Source: Hymenobacter piscis
GTDB lineage: Bacteria; Bacteroidota; Bacteroidia; Cytophagales; Hymenobacteraceae
Length of the DNA stretch: 64,000 bases
Direction: 5' to 3'
NCBI RefSeq assembly: GCF_018760735.1
Contig: NZ_JAHHZN010000005.1
Span: forward strand, 1 to 64,000
Shown piece by piece: positions 44,609-53,221 of this stretch. The translations under genes and the position numbers were made by a program. The stretch's first letter is position 1; the number at the start of each line of letters is the position of its first letter. Under the pieces are notes generated by a model, which made no database searches, was not told the DNA's origin, and was given only the letters and a program-made list of their open reading frames with translations.

Positions 44609-46738
44609 ATGACCCCACAACGCACCTTCCTGCTCACGCTGGGCACGGCGGCCGGCCTGGCCCTGGCCGGCTGCGCGGCCAGCACGCCCGCTACCACCGC
44701 CACCACGCCACCCGCCGCTGCCCCGGCCTCAACTGATGCTTCGGCTACGGCCCAGCTCGGCCCGGTGCTGCCCGGCGTTGGGATTGACCCGGCTAATATT
44801 GATAAGTCGGTAAACCCCTGCGACGACTTCTTTCAGTACGCTTCCGGCACCTGGCTGAAGAACAACCCGATTCCGGCCGCGGAGTCGCGCTGGAGCTCCT
44901 GGAACGGGCTCATCAACCAGAACGAGGCCGTGATGCGCCAGATTCTGGAAACCTCGGCCGCCAACAAAACTGCCGCCAAGGGCACCAACCTCCAGAAGGT
45001 GGGCGACTACTACGCCACGGCCATGGACTCGGTGGCCATCGACAAAGCCGGCCTGAAGTACTTGCAGCCCGAGCTGAACCGCATCAACGCGGTGAAGGAC
45101 CTGCGCGGGCTGCAAACCGAGCTGGTGCGGGCCCAGCGCCTGCAAACCCGCTCGGTGTTCGGGCTGGGCGTGAACCAGGACCGCAAGAAGAGCGACGAGT
45201 ACGCTCTCTACCTCAGCCAGGGCGGCCTGAGCCTGCCCGACCGGGACTACTACCTCAAGGACGACGCCCGCTCGAAAGCCATCCGCACGGCCTACATCAC
45301 CTACCTCACCAACACCTTCAAGATGCTGGGCGAGAGCCCGGCCGTGGCCGCCAAAAGCGCCGCTACGGTGCTGCGCCTCGAAACCCGGCTCGCCAAAGCC
45401 AGCAAGGACCGCGTAGCCCTGCGCGACCCGTACGCCAACTACAACAAGATGACGGTGGCCGAGGCCGCCCAGAAATACCCCAACCTGGGTCTGCCCGTGA
45501 TGCTGCCCGCCCTGGGCCTCAGCTCGGCCAAAGAGGTGATTGTAGGGCAGCCGGAATTCCTGCAGGAAGCCAGCACGGCCCTGAAGCAGGAGCCGCTTGG
45601 CGACTGGAAAACCTACCTGCGCTGGCACCTCACCTCGTCGCTGATGTCGGCCTTGCCGCAGTCGTTTGGCGATGAGTCGTTCCGGTTTCAGCAGGTGCTA
45701 AGTGGGGCCAAGCAGCAGCAGCCCCGCTGGAAGCGCATGCTCCGCGCTACCGACGGCGCCCTGGGCGAAGCCTTCGGCCAGCTGTACGTGGACAAGGCCT
45801 TCGCGCCCGAAACCAAGGTGAAGGCCCAGCAGATGGTGGCCAACATCAAGGAAGCCATGGGCGAGCATATCCGCGGGCTGGAGTGGATGAGCGCCGCCAC
45901 CAAGGAGGAAGCCCTCAAGAAGCTCAACGCCTTCACCGTCAAAATCGGCTACCCCGATAAGTGGAAGGACTATTCGGCCCTCTCGATGAGCCGCGAGTCG
46001 TACCTGAAAAACGTGCTGGCCGCCCGCGAATGGGAGTCGAAGGACAACCTGAGCCGCTACGGCAAGCCGATTGACCGCGAAGTGTGGGGCATGACGCCGC
46101 CCACGGTGAATGCCTACTACAACTCCTCGCTCAACGAAATCGTGTTTCCGGCCGGCATCATGCAGCCCCCGTTCTTCGACCCCAAGGCCGACGACGCGGT
46201 AAACTACGGCGGCATGGGCGCGGTCATCGGCCACGAAATCACCCACGGCTTCGACGACCGGGGCCGGCAGTCGGACGCCCAGGGCAACCTGCGCGACTGG
46301 TGGACCAAGGAAGACGCGGCCGAATTCACGAAGCGCGCCGACATGGTAGGCGCCCAGTACTCGGCCTTCCAGCCCCTGGATTCGGTGTTCGTGAACGGCA
46401 AGCTGACCATGGGCGAAAACCTGGCCGACTTCGGCGGGCTGGCCCTGGCCTACTCGGCCCTGCAGAAAGAGCTGCAGCAGAAGTACGGCAGCAATCCGCG
46501 CCCCCGCTACGACGGCTTCACGCCCGAGCAGCGCTTCTTCCTGGGCTGGGCGCAGGTGTGGCGCACCAACGCCCGCCCCGAGTACATCCGCCAGCAGGTG
46601 CTCACCGACCCGCACTCCCCGGCCCAGTACCGCACCAACGGCCCCCTCATGAACATGCCTGAGTTCTACGAGGCCTTCGGCTGCAAGGAAGACGCCAAGA
46701 TGGTGCGCGCCCAGAACCAGCGCGCCAACATCTGGTAA
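44609..46738 (+). CDS. M13 family zinc metallopeptidase, copy 2
   Basis: A 709-residue M13 peptidase lipoprotein (LALAGCAAS). The zinc site is GHEITHGFDD (about residue 542), with ENLADFGG. Copy 1 and copy 2 share long identical blocks (for example VGDYYA, DRKK, AYYNSSLNEIVFPAG versus AYYSPPMNEIVFPAG), so this is a tandem duplication that has diverged. The start at 44609 gives the lipoprotein signal; 19 upstream residues of an earlier ATG do not fit. Both copies keep all zinc ligands. A terminator lies at 46881-46915. Confidence 0.95.
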   Translation: MTPQRTFLLTLGTAAGLALAGCAASTPATTATTPPAAAPASTDASATAQLGPVLPGVGIDPANIDKSVNPCDDFFQYASGTWLKNNPIPAAESRWSSWNGLINQNEAVMRQILETSAANKTAAKGTNLQKVGDYYATAMDSVAIDKAGLKYLQPELNRINAVKDLRGLQTELVRAQRLQTRSVFGLGVNQDRKKSDEYALYLSQGGLSLPDRDYYLKDDARSKAIRTAYITYLTNTFKMLGESPAVAAKSAATVLRLETRLAKASKDRVALRDPYANYNKMTVAEAAQKYPNLGLPVMLPALGLSSAKEVIVGQPEFLQEASTALKQEPLGDWKTYLRWHLTSSLMSALPQSFGDESFRFQQVLSGAKQQQPRWKRMLRATDGALGEAFGQLYVDKAFAPETKVKAQQMVANIKEAMGEHIRGLEWMSAATKEEALKKLNAFTVKIGYPDKWKDYSALSMSRESYLKNVLAAREWESKDNLSRYGKPIDREVWGMTPPTVNAYYNSSLNEIVFPAGIMQPPFFDPKADDAVNYGGMGAVIGHEITHGFDDRGRQSDAQGNLRDWWTKEDAAEFTKRADMVGAQYSAFQPLDSVFVNGKLTMGENLADFGGLALAYSALQKELQQKYGSNPRPRYDGFTPEQRFFLGWAQVWRTNARPEYIRQQVLTDPHSPAQYRTNGPLMNMPEFYEAFGCKEDAKMVRAQNQRANIW

Positions 46739-46762
46739 TGGCTGCCTGGTAGATAAAACGGT

Positions 46763-46867
46763 GTCATGCTGAGCGAAGGCGCAGCATCTCTGCCACAGGC
46801 ATAATGCTGCTGATTGGTTGGTAGCACAGCGAAGTGGTAGAGGTGCTTCGGCAAGCTCAGCATGACG
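46763..46867. repeat. Family A palindrome, copy 5
   Basis: Arms GTCATGCTGAGC and complement with inner GGCGCAGCATCTCT / AGAGGTGCTTCGG. More diverged than other copies. Confidence 0.8.
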
Positions 46868-46880
46868 TTCTCAGGTAAAG

Positions 46881-46915
46881 CAAAAGGCCGCCTACCCCGC
46901 GTAGGTGGCCTTTTT
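46881..46915 (+). terminator. Intrinsic terminator
   Basis: CAAAAGGCCGCCTAC, 4-nt loop, complement, then five Ts. It ends the M13 transcript. Confidence 0.85.
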
Positions 46916-46958
46916 GCGTGCGGCCAAAAAATAAATACATCCCGGTGTAACCACTAAT

Positions 46959-46973
46959 TACGAATTATTCGTA
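46959..46973. promoter_or_regulatory. BlaI-type operator
   Basis: TACGAATTATTCGTA, 6-bp dyad arms around a 3-nt centre, 28 nt before blaI-like start. A second TTACGAAACTATC half-site follows. AT-rich compared with the genome, it probably overlaps the promoter. Confidence 0.65.
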
Positions 46974-47001
46974 GTATTACGAAACTATCATAGAAACTCA
47001 T

Positions 47002-47379
47002 ATGGAACGACTTACCCAACCCGAGGAAGATGCCATGCGCGTGTTCTGGGAGCTCGACGGGGGCTTTATCAAGGACGTGCTGGAACGGCTGCCCGAGCCC
47101 CGGCCGCCCTACACCACGCTGGCCTCCACGGTGCGCAACCTGGAGCGCAAGGGCTACCTGAGCGCCGAGAAGCTGGGCAACACCTTCCGCTTCACGCCCG
47201 CCCTGGCTGCCGAGGACTACCGCAAGCGGTTCCTGGGTACCTTCGTGGGCGACTATTTCCGCAACTCCTACAAAGAACTGGTTTCCTTTTTCGCCAAGGA
47301 GCAGAAAATCAGTGCCGAGGAGCTGAAGGAAATTGTGCGCCTGATCGAAAACGGGCCGGAGCAGCCCCCGCAGCCATGA
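47002..47379 (+). CDS. BlaI/MecI/CopY family transcriptional repressor
   Basis: A 125-residue winged-helix repressor of the BlaI type (LTQPEEDAMRVFWEL, PPYTTLASTVRNLERKGYLSAEKLGNTFRF), with a C-terminal dimer domain. Such repressors are inactivated by a membrane metallopeptidase. Here the cognate gene starts 4 nt before the stop codon. The AT-rich dyad at 46959-46973 is the probable operator, so the pair regulates itself. The inducing signal is unknown; no beta-lactamase gene was seen. Confidence 0.93.
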   Translation: MERLTQPEEDAMRVFWELDGGFIKDVLERLPEPRPPYTTLASTVRNLERKGYLSAEKLGNTFRFTPALAAEDYRKRFLGTFVGDYFRNSYKELVSFFAKEQKISAEELKEIVRLIENGPEQPPQP

Positions 47380-48821
47380 TACCGGCCCCGCTGCTCTACC
47401 TGCTCCAGATGCAGGGTGCTCTGCTGCTGTTACTGGCGGTGTACTATGGCCTGCTGCGCCGGCTCACCTTCCACCAGCTCAACCGGGCCTACCTGCTGGC
47501 GGCGCTGGTCCTTGCTGCTCTGTACCCGGTCCTCGACCTGAGCCGCCTGCTGCCGGCCCCGGCGGCCCGCGTGGCCGCGCCGCTGGCCCTGGAGCTGCCC
47601 ACCTGGCCCAGCAGCGGCCCCGCCGCGGCCGTTGCCGCCGGCCCCGACTACGGCGCCTGGCTGCTGGGCCTGTACGCGGTAGGGGCGGGGCTGATGCTGC
47701 TGCACTTCCTGAGTCAGGCGGCCTCGCTCTGGCGGCTGCATCAGGCCTCCCGGCCCGCTCAGGTGGATGGCGTGGCGTTCCGGGCGGTAGCCGAGGTGGT
47801 GAGTCCGTTTTCTTTTGGGCGAACCATCTACCTCAACCCCGCCCACCACGCTCCGGCCGAGCTGCCGGTGGTGGTACTGCACGAGCAGGTACACGTGCGT
47901 CAGCTGCATTCCCTCGATGTGCTGCTGGGCCACCTGCACCGGGCCCTGGCCTGGGCCAGCCCCGCCGCCTGGCTGTGGCTGCGCGCCGTGCAGGAAAACC
48001 TCGAGTTCATTGCCGATGCCGCCGTGCTGCGCGAAAGTCAGTTGCCGGCCCGGCAGTATCAGTATAGCCTGGTTCGGCTCAGCACGCTGGCCGCCGGCCC
48101 GGCTTTGGTTACTCCTTTCTCTTTTATCATTCTCAAAAACCGTATTACCATGATGAACGCCCGTCCTTCCTCTCCCCGGCAGCTGCTGCGCTACGCGGCC
48201 GGCCTTTCTTTGCTGGCCACGCTGGCCGTGAGCTGCGCCACGCCCAAAGCCGGGGAGACGCCCCAGCCCTTGGGTCAGCAGAAAGCCACCAACTCCTTCA
48301 TCGACGAAGCATTGTTCTTTGTAAACGGTCTGCCTTCAACCAAAGAGGCTGCTTTTCAGGCGACCGATAAGGATCCAGAGAACAAGGTGAACAGCGTCCA
48401 TGTCTTCAAAAGCAATCAGGCTGAGCAATCGGCTGATATGGCAGCGTTGCGTCGGGATTTCGGTGACCGGGTTGATAAAGGAGTCGCTCTTGTCATAACG
48501 GAAAAAGGCCAGAACGACCCGGCTCTGCGCGACTTCGTCGCCAAATACAGTATCAAACTGAGCAAAGACGGGGAGCAGGCCGGTACCAGCACCATTAACC
48601 GCGACTACTATCGCAAACTGGTAGATGGCCAGGGGTTGACGGATGCGGAAATAGGCGGCCGGCTGATCATGATCAATAAGATGGAAGCTACCCCGGAGCA
48701 GCTTCGGGCTCTACCAGCCGGGGCGGTAGCCGCTTTTGCCCTGTCTAATGATGCGCTGCCCAAATTCGGGGAGCGGGGCAAAAAGGGCGTCATCATGATC
48801 AAGACGAAGGACAGCCAGTAA
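47376..48821 (+). CDS. M56 (BlaR1/MecR1-like) metallopeptidase with plug-like C-terminus
   Basis: A 481-residue membrane protein overlapping the repressor gene by 4 nt (ATGA). Three or four helices (about residues 5-25, 38-52, 95-120 and 265-285) surround the zinc motif HEQVH (His169-His173), with the third Glu in NLEFIADAAVL. After a lipobox-like LAVSCATPK, about 190 residues lie outside; they start with a TonB-plug-like segment (LFFVNGLPSTKEAA) rather than a penicillin-binding domain. The sensor ligand is therefore not a beta-lactam of the usual kind. Confidence 0.88.
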   Translation: MIPAPLLYLLQMQGALLLLLAVYYGLLRRLTFHQLNRAYLLAALVLAALYPVLDLSRLLPAPAARVAAPLALELPTWPSSGPAAAVAAGPDYGAWLLGLYAVGAGLMLLHFLSQAASLWRLHQASRPAQVDGVAFRAVAEVVSPFSFGRTIYLNPAHHAPAELPVVVLHEQVHVRQLHSLDVLLGHLHRALAWASPAAWLWLRAVQENLEFIADAAVLRESQLPARQYQYSLVRLSTLAAGPALVTPFSFIILKNRITMMNARPSSPRQLLRYAAGLSLLATLAVSCATPKAGETPQPLGQQKATNSFIDEALFFVNGLPSTKEAAFQATDKDPENKVNSVHVFKSNQAEQSADMAALRRDFGDRVDKGVALVITEKGQNDPALRDFVAKYSIKLSKDGEQAGTSTINRDYYRKLVDGQGLTDAEIGGRLIMINKMEATPEQLRALPAGAVAAFALSNDALPKFGERGKKGVIMIKTKDSQ

Positions 48822-48840
48822 AAAAGTTCCGATTTAGGGT

Positions 48841-48877
48841 AAAAAGGGCCGGAAGCCGGGGGCGACCGGCCCTTTTT
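48841..48877. terminator. Bidirectional terminator
   Basis: AAAAAGGGCCGG with a 13-nt loop and complement CCGGCCCTTTTT, just past the M56 gene. Confidence 0.82.
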
Positions 48878-48915
48878 GGCGGGTTACGGCACAAACTTTG
48901 CACGCCGCCGGGGCC

Positions 48916-49299
48916 ATGCGCTACCTCTCTTCCTTCCGTCATACCGCCTTCGGTACCAGCCTGCTGCTGCTATTGGGGCTGGCTGCACCCGCGGCCAAGG
49001 CCCAGTCGGTGCCCGCCGAGCCCACCCGCCAGACGACTGGCCCCAGCCTATACTTCCTCGACGGGCAACCCTCCGACCAGCAGACCATCAACCAGCTCAA
49101 CCGCCGCACCATTGCCTCTGTGAATGTGGTGAAAGGTCCGGAAGCCGTCCGTATTTTTGGGGCCGCCGCCGCCGAGGGCGTCATGATCGTGGTCACCAAG
49201 CGCAACGTGGGCTCCGAGGCCGTGGCCGAGTTCAACCGCCGCTACGACATCCGCCCGGTGGAAACGCCCCTCCCGCCTGCTCCCCCGGCCCGGCCCTGA
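48916..49299 (+). CDS. Small secreted TonB-plug-like protein
   Basis: A 127-residue secreted protein (signal GLAAPAAKAQ). The mature part reads YFLDGQPSDQQTINQLNRRTI and VNVVKGPEAVRIFGAAAAEGVMIVVTK, the plug motif of TonB-dependent receptors, on its own without a barrel. The C-terminus is Pro-rich. The plug sequence recalls the C-terminal part of the M56 protein just upstream, so the two may recognise the same partner. A terminator separates the genes. The start at 48916 is the ATG at the signal peptide. Confidence 0.72.
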   Translation: MRYLSSFRHTAFGTSLLLLLGLAAPAAKAQSVPAEPTRQTTGPSLYFLDGQPSDQQTINQLNRRTIASVNVVKGPEAVRIFGAAAAEGVMIVVTKRNVGSEAVAEFNRRYDIRPVETPLPPAPPARP

Positions 49300-49471
49300 C
49301 GCTTACCCGGCGCAGCCGAAGCCAGATATAGATAATTATCGATACGAAAAGAAGCTGGCTATCAGCTGGTAATGAGCGGTGCCTGAGTGGGCCATCCAAC
49401 GCAACGATACTTTCCCCGTAAGGGGTAGACGCTCCGCCCGCGTTCTGCCGGAGTTATTTAGCGCTGCTTGC

Positions 49472-49885
49472 ATGACCTCAACCACGCTTGCCGATTTTCT
49501 CCACCTCACTCACCGCCCCGATCTGGGCATCGTGACGGCCCGCTGGCTGCGGCCCACTGCCTCCCACGAGCTGCGCGCCGGCTACCAGGAACTGCTGCGC
49601 TACGCCGGTACCTGCAACACCTGCTGCCGCTGGCTGATAGACTCCCGGCGCCGGGTAGAGGTAGACGCGCGGGATGTACATTGGCTGACTGAAGAGTTCT
49701 ACCCCACGCTGCGCCAGCAGCTGGAGGGACATGTGTACCTGGCGTTTCTGGTGGCGCCCTACCAGCTCGACGATGTGCAGGATGAGAGTCTGCCCGCCCT
49801 GCCCCATACCCACGGCAACTACTGCTCCCTGAACCAGTTTACCGATGAGGGAGAAGCCGTGCGCTGGCTTTGTTCGCGGCCGTAA
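49472..49885 (+). CDS. STAS-like (SpoIIAA-like) family protein, copy 2
   Basis: A 137-residue paralog of the protein at 37818 (shared HRPDLGIVTARWLR pattern, WLIDSRRRVE, YLAFLVAPY). Its Cys-rich stretch (CNTCCRWLIDSRRR) is specific to this copy. No function is known. The start at 49472 aligns the N-terminus with copy 1. It is followed by a strong terminator and an AT-rich gap. Confidence 0.68.
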   Translation: MTSTTLADFLHLTHRPDLGIVTARWLRPTASHELRAGYQELLRYAGTCNTCCRWLIDSRRRVEVDARDVHWLTEEFYPTLRQQLEGHVYLAFLVAPYQLDDVQDESLPALPHTHGNYCSLNQFTDEGEAVRWLCSRP

Positions 49886-49909
49886 CTGGTTAAGCCGCTA
49901 CCCTTTGCC

Positions 49910-49944
49910 ATCCTTTGCTGCTCCCGGCGGCAAAGGATTTTTTT
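49910..49944 (+). terminator. Intrinsic terminator
   Basis: ATCCTTTGC, 11-nt loop, GCAAAGGAT, then seven Ts. Confidence 0.9.
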
Positions 49945-49959
49945 ATGTCCGGCCCGCCG

Positions 49960-50165
49960 CCGTGTTTCAGGATAAGTATCGAGCTAACAATATGTTAGAC
50001 TATTCCAATAAATATAAAGTAGCTACATGGAATAGTATAGGAATAGATCAATTCTTTGTTTTAAATATTCGATGTGCAAAATATTCTGGGAAAGTTCAAT
50101 TTTTATCTTTCCTTGCCGGGCTATATCTTCATTAATAGTTAAATACTGCCAAGCAGGCATTGGCG
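49960..50165. other. AT-rich intergenic patch
   Basis: About 200 nt of clearly lower GC than the surroundings. It contains a perfect 9-bp inverted repeat ACTATTCCA/TGGAATAGT (49999-50007 and 50028-50036) and a 47-residue open frame (49992-50135). The promoter of the next gene probably lies here. Confidence 0.6.
49992..50135 (+). CDS. Possible 47-residue small protein
   Basis: An open frame beginning MLDYSNKYKVATWN and ending in LSFLAGLYLH, lying entirely in the AT-rich patch. Codon use is unlike the rest of the window. It could be a foreign remnant or a non-coding gap; there is no family to compare. Confidence 0.2.
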   Translation: MLDYSNKYKVATWNSIGIDQFFVLNIRCAKYSGKVQFLSFLAGLYLH

Positions 50166-50211
50166 GCTTAACGGCCCTGCTCTCACTTCCTTCCCCCTAA
50201 CTTCCTTTCTT

Positions 50212-50523
50212 ATGTTCAAAACGCTACTTCTGTTGTTTTTGGCTTTTGCGATGCTGCTGGAACCGGAGGCGGTGCTGGCCGGCAGCTTCCGCACTGCCAC
50301 GGCCCCGGCAGGTACCGACATGGTAACTGCGGCCAACATCTTCCGGCGCGGGGCCAAGCGCGGCCGGCCCAACTACAAGTCCTACCGCGGCAACAGCCGC
50401 CACAAACTCAAGAAACTGGGCCCCGTGCGCCGGTGGAAGCTCTACCTCAAGGCCAAGAAGCGCCGGGGTAACCGGGTGCCAAGCGTGAAGGTGGGTACTC
50501 CGGTGCGGAGCACCAAAAAATAA
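50212..50523 (+). CDS. Small basic secreted protein
   Basis: A 103-residue protein with a clean signal peptide (LLLLFLAFAMLLEPEAVLAG). The mature part is extremely basic, with RRGAKRGRPNYKSYRGNSRHK and KAKKRRGN segments, so it should bind nucleic acid, acidic polysaccharide or the cell surface. Nothing similar is named. The AT-rich patch at 49960 lies just upstream. A hairpin follows. The start ATG is clear from the signal peptide. Confidence 0.65.
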   Translation: MFKTLLLLFLAFAMLLEPEAVLAGSFRTATAPAGTDMVTAANIFRRGAKRGRPNYKSYRGNSRHKLKKLGPVRRWKLYLKAKKRRGNRVPSVKVGTPVRSTKK

Positions 50524-50537
50524 CGGCTTGTCCGTAT

Positions 50538-50583
50538 GGCGGCAAGAGCCGCTCCCGTATCCGGGGGCGGCTCTTGCCGTTTC
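50538..50583 (+). terminator. GC-rich terminator-like hairpin
   Basis: CGGCAAGAGCCGC and complement, loop TCCCGTATCCGGG, then a short TTT. It ends the gene at 50212. Confidence 0.65.
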
Positions 50584-50787
50584 CGGGGGAGGGGTGGCCA
50601 ACCAACCAAACGGCCCTGCCCGCGTTATACCAGGGAGCGTCGCCGCGTTGGCGACCCATCCGGTTCCGGTGGTGAGGGAGTATCCCCGATGCCGGCTGCT
50701 GTCCGTCAGCGGCCGGGTTTGGCGCGTCTGGCGGGTTGCCGGACCAGGCCGCTGCCGGAACGGAGCCGAACCTTATTCCCCCTACGT

Positions 50788-52320
50788 ATGCACGAAATCA
50801 TCGAAATCCGCCACCTGCGCCAGGAAGACTACGAAGCCATGAAAGCCGCCATGCTGCGGGCCTATCCCGGGATGGACTCGTACTGGCGGCAGGAGTCGAT
50901 TGCCCGGCTGCTGACGTTGTTTCCGGAGGGCCAGCTGGTGGTAACGGTGAACGAGCAGGTGGTGGCCGCCGCCCTGGCCATTACGGTGAATCGGAGCAAG
51001 TACTCCGATGAGCACACCTACGAGCAGATTACGGGCAACTACAGCTTCAGCACCCACGACCCCGCCGGCGACACGCTCTATGGCATCGAGGTGTTCGTGG
51101 ACCCCGCCTACCAGGGCCGGCGCCTGGCCCGCCGCCTCTACGAGGCCCGCAAGGAGCTCTGCGAGCGGCTCAACCTGCGCTCCATCGTGTTCGGGGCCCG
51201 CATTGCCGGCTACCACGCCTACCAGGATTCGCTCACGCCCAAGGAGTACGTGCAGAAGGTGAAAAACCGCGAAATCGTGGATCAGGCCCTGAATTTTCAG
51301 CTGGCCAACGACTTCCACCCGGTGCGCGTGATTCGCAACTACCTGCCCGGCGATGAAGCCTCTGGCAGCTACGCCCTGCTCATGGAGTGGGACAACATGC
51401 TCTACCACGACCGGCCGGCCAGCGCCCCCACCCCCAAAACCCAGGTGCGCCTGGGCCTGGTGCAGTGGCAGATGCGCCTTTACGACGGCCTCGACGACCT
51501 GTTTCAGCAGGTGGAATACTTTGTGGATGCCCTGGCCGCCTACCGCGCCGACTTCGCCCTGTTCCCGGAGCTGTTCCACGGCCCGTTGATGGCCGAAACC
51601 AACGAGCTGGCCGAAATCGACGCCATCCGCAAGCTCAGCCAGTTCTCGCCCGAAATCCTGCGCCGCTTCACCCAGCTGGCCGTTAAGTACCACATCAACA
51701 TCATCACGGGCTCCATGCCCGAGCTGGCGCCCGATGGCAAGCTCATGAACGTGGGCTACCTCTGCCGCCGCAACGGCTCCACGGAGCGCTACGAGAAAAT
51801 CCACGTGACGCCTAACGAGGCCAAATACTGGGCCCTGCACGGCGGCTCCCGCCTCCAGACCTTCGATACCGACAGCGGCCGGGTGGGCGTGCTCATCTGC
51901 TACGACTCGGAGTTTCCGGAGCTGGCCCGCCTGCTGGCCGACCAGGGCATGGACATCCTCTTCGTGCCCTTTCTCACCGATACCCAGACGGCCTACTCCC
52001 GGGTGCGGCACTGCGCCCAGGCCCGGGCCATTGAAAACGAGTGCTACGTGGCCATTGCCGGCTCGGTGGGCAACCTGCCCCGGGTGAAAAACATGGACAT
52101 CCAGTACGCCCAGTCGGCCGTGCTCACGCCCTGCGACTTCGCCTTCCCCAACACCGGCGTGAAGAGCGAGGCCACGCCCAACACCGAAATGATTCTGGTC
52201 ACCGACGTAGACCTGTCCATCCTCGACAAGCTCCGCCAGCAGGGCAGCGTGCAAAACCTGCGCAACCGCCGCCACGACGTCTACACCCTCAGCTCCGCCG
52301 AGCTCATGCCCAAGCATTAA
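50788..52320 (+). CDS. GNAT acetyltransferase fused to a nitrilase-superfamily hydrolase
   Basis: A 510-residue two-domain enzyme. The first 210 residues are a GNAT N-acetyltransferase (YGIEVFVDPAYQGRRLARRLYEARKELC contains the CoA loop). After about residue 225 comes a carbon-nitrogen hydrolase with the catalytic triad: Glu in FALFPELFHG, Lys in YEKIHVTP and Cys in GVLICYDSEFPE. The fusion suggests that a substrate is acetylated and an amide cut in the same complex. The start at 50788 fits a domain beginning MHEIIEIRHL; an upstream frame would add 84 low-quality residues. Substrates unknown. Confidence 0.9.
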   Translation: MHEIIEIRHLRQEDYEAMKAAMLRAYPGMDSYWRQESIARLLTLFPEGQLVVTVNEQVVAAALAITVNRSKYSDEHTYEQITGNYSFSTHDPAGDTLYGIEVFVDPAYQGRRLARRLYEARKELCERLNLRSIVFGARIAGYHAYQDSLTPKEYVQKVKNREIVDQALNFQLANDFHPVRVIRNYLPGDEASGSYALLMEWDNMLYHDRPASAPTPKTQVRLGLVQWQMRLYDGLDDLFQQVEYFVDALAAYRADFALFPELFHGPLMAETNELAEIDAIRKLSQFSPEILRRFTQLAVKYHINIITGSMPELAPDGKLMNVGYLCRRNGSTERYEKIHVTPNEAKYWALHGGSRLQTFDTDSGRVGVLICYDSEFPELARLLADQGMDILFVPFLTDTQTAYSRVRHCAQARAIENECYVAIAGSVGNLPRVKNMDIQYAQSAVLTPCDFAFPNTGVKSEATPNTEMILVTDVDLSILDKLRQQGSVQNLRNRRHDVYTLSSAELMPKH

Positions 52321-52346
52321 GGAGGTGAGGAGGTGATGCAGGGGTG

Positions 52347-52473
52347 AACGTCATTCTGAGCGAAGGCGGAGCCGTAGTCGAAGAATCTCGCGTGCTGATG
52401 TTGCCATAGTATCTCAACGTCAGCACGCGAGATTCTTCGACTACGGCTCCGCCTTCGCTCAGAATGACGTTCC
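52347..52473. repeat. Family A palindrome, copy 6
   Basis: GAACGTCATTCTGAGCGAAG and complement outside, GAATCTCGCGTGCTGA and complement inside. Flanked by short purine- and pyrimidine-rich words (about 52320-52345 and 52478-52510). Confidence 0.86.
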
Positions 52474-52613
52474 CTTTCTCACTACACCACCCCCATCACC
52501 TCCTCACCCAAAAAAACTATCCCGCCCGGCCAGTCGTACCAGGTAGTACGGCTGGCCGGGGTGCGTTTGGGCACCCGGGGCCGGCTTTGCTTTCCACCCT
52601 GACTCCCTGCCCC

Positions 52614-52931
52614 ATGTTCCGATTCCTCTCCCTTGCTCTGTTGCTGACCGGCCTGAGTGCCGGCGCGGCCCAGGCCCAGAACCGCGCCCCCGTTACGCCC
52701 ACCCGCCACCATCCCACGGAGCGCATCAGCCCGGTACCGGGGGTGGTGCTGCCCACGGGCGCCAGCCAGGCCAAGGCCGAACCCCTGCCGGTGCCCACCG
52801 TGCAGCCCAATGCCCAGCTGCCCATGCCCTACATGCCCTCGGGCCAGGTAAGCGTCGATTCGGTGCAGGTGCAGCCGCCCGCGCCGGCCTCCCGCCCCCT
52901 GCGCAAGCGCGGACGCAGCAACCGCCAGTAA
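52614..52931 (+). CDS. Small secreted Pro-rich protein
   Basis: A 105-residue secreted protein (LALLLTGLSAGAAQAQ) whose mature part is Pro/Ala/Val/Gln-rich (VQPNAQLPMPYMPSG, VQVQPPAPASRP) and ends basic (RKRGRSNRQ). No domain is visible; it is probably unstructured. The start at 52614 is the ATG of the signal peptide; a long upstream frame is ignored. It belongs with the small secreted proteins at 50212 and 53222. Confidence 0.65.
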   Translation: MFRFLSLALLLTGLSAGAAQAQNRAPVTPTRHHPTERISPVPGVVLPTGASQAKAEPLPVPTVQPNAQLPMPYMPSGQVSVDSVQVQPPAPASRPLRKRGRSNRQ

Positions 52932-53006
52932 CCAGTACCTGCGCCTAACCGCGCACCGGCTCCGCTGGCTAGGTCATTGCCTTGCTGCGCCCGGCTTCCC
53001 CTCCCT

Positions 53007-53051
53007 AAAAACCGCCGCCTCTGCGCTAGTGCGCTCAGGCGGCGGTTTTTT
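53007..53051. terminator. Bidirectional terminator
   Basis: AAAAACCGCCGCCT, 16-nt loop, complement with six Ts. Confidence 0.88.
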
Positions 53052-53221
53052 GGCGTTTTGGGCCGAGGAGGAGGGGCTGCCGGCCCAGGGGAAGCGGTGG
53101 AACCGGAACGGGCCGGGCGGCGTTTGGCGCAGTCTTTGACCAGGCTCGGGCCCGGCCGGTGGGCTCGTCCTGAGCCAGCGGCGGCGGATGGTTTCTTTTC
53201 TCACCCGTTACGTTGTTTTCT

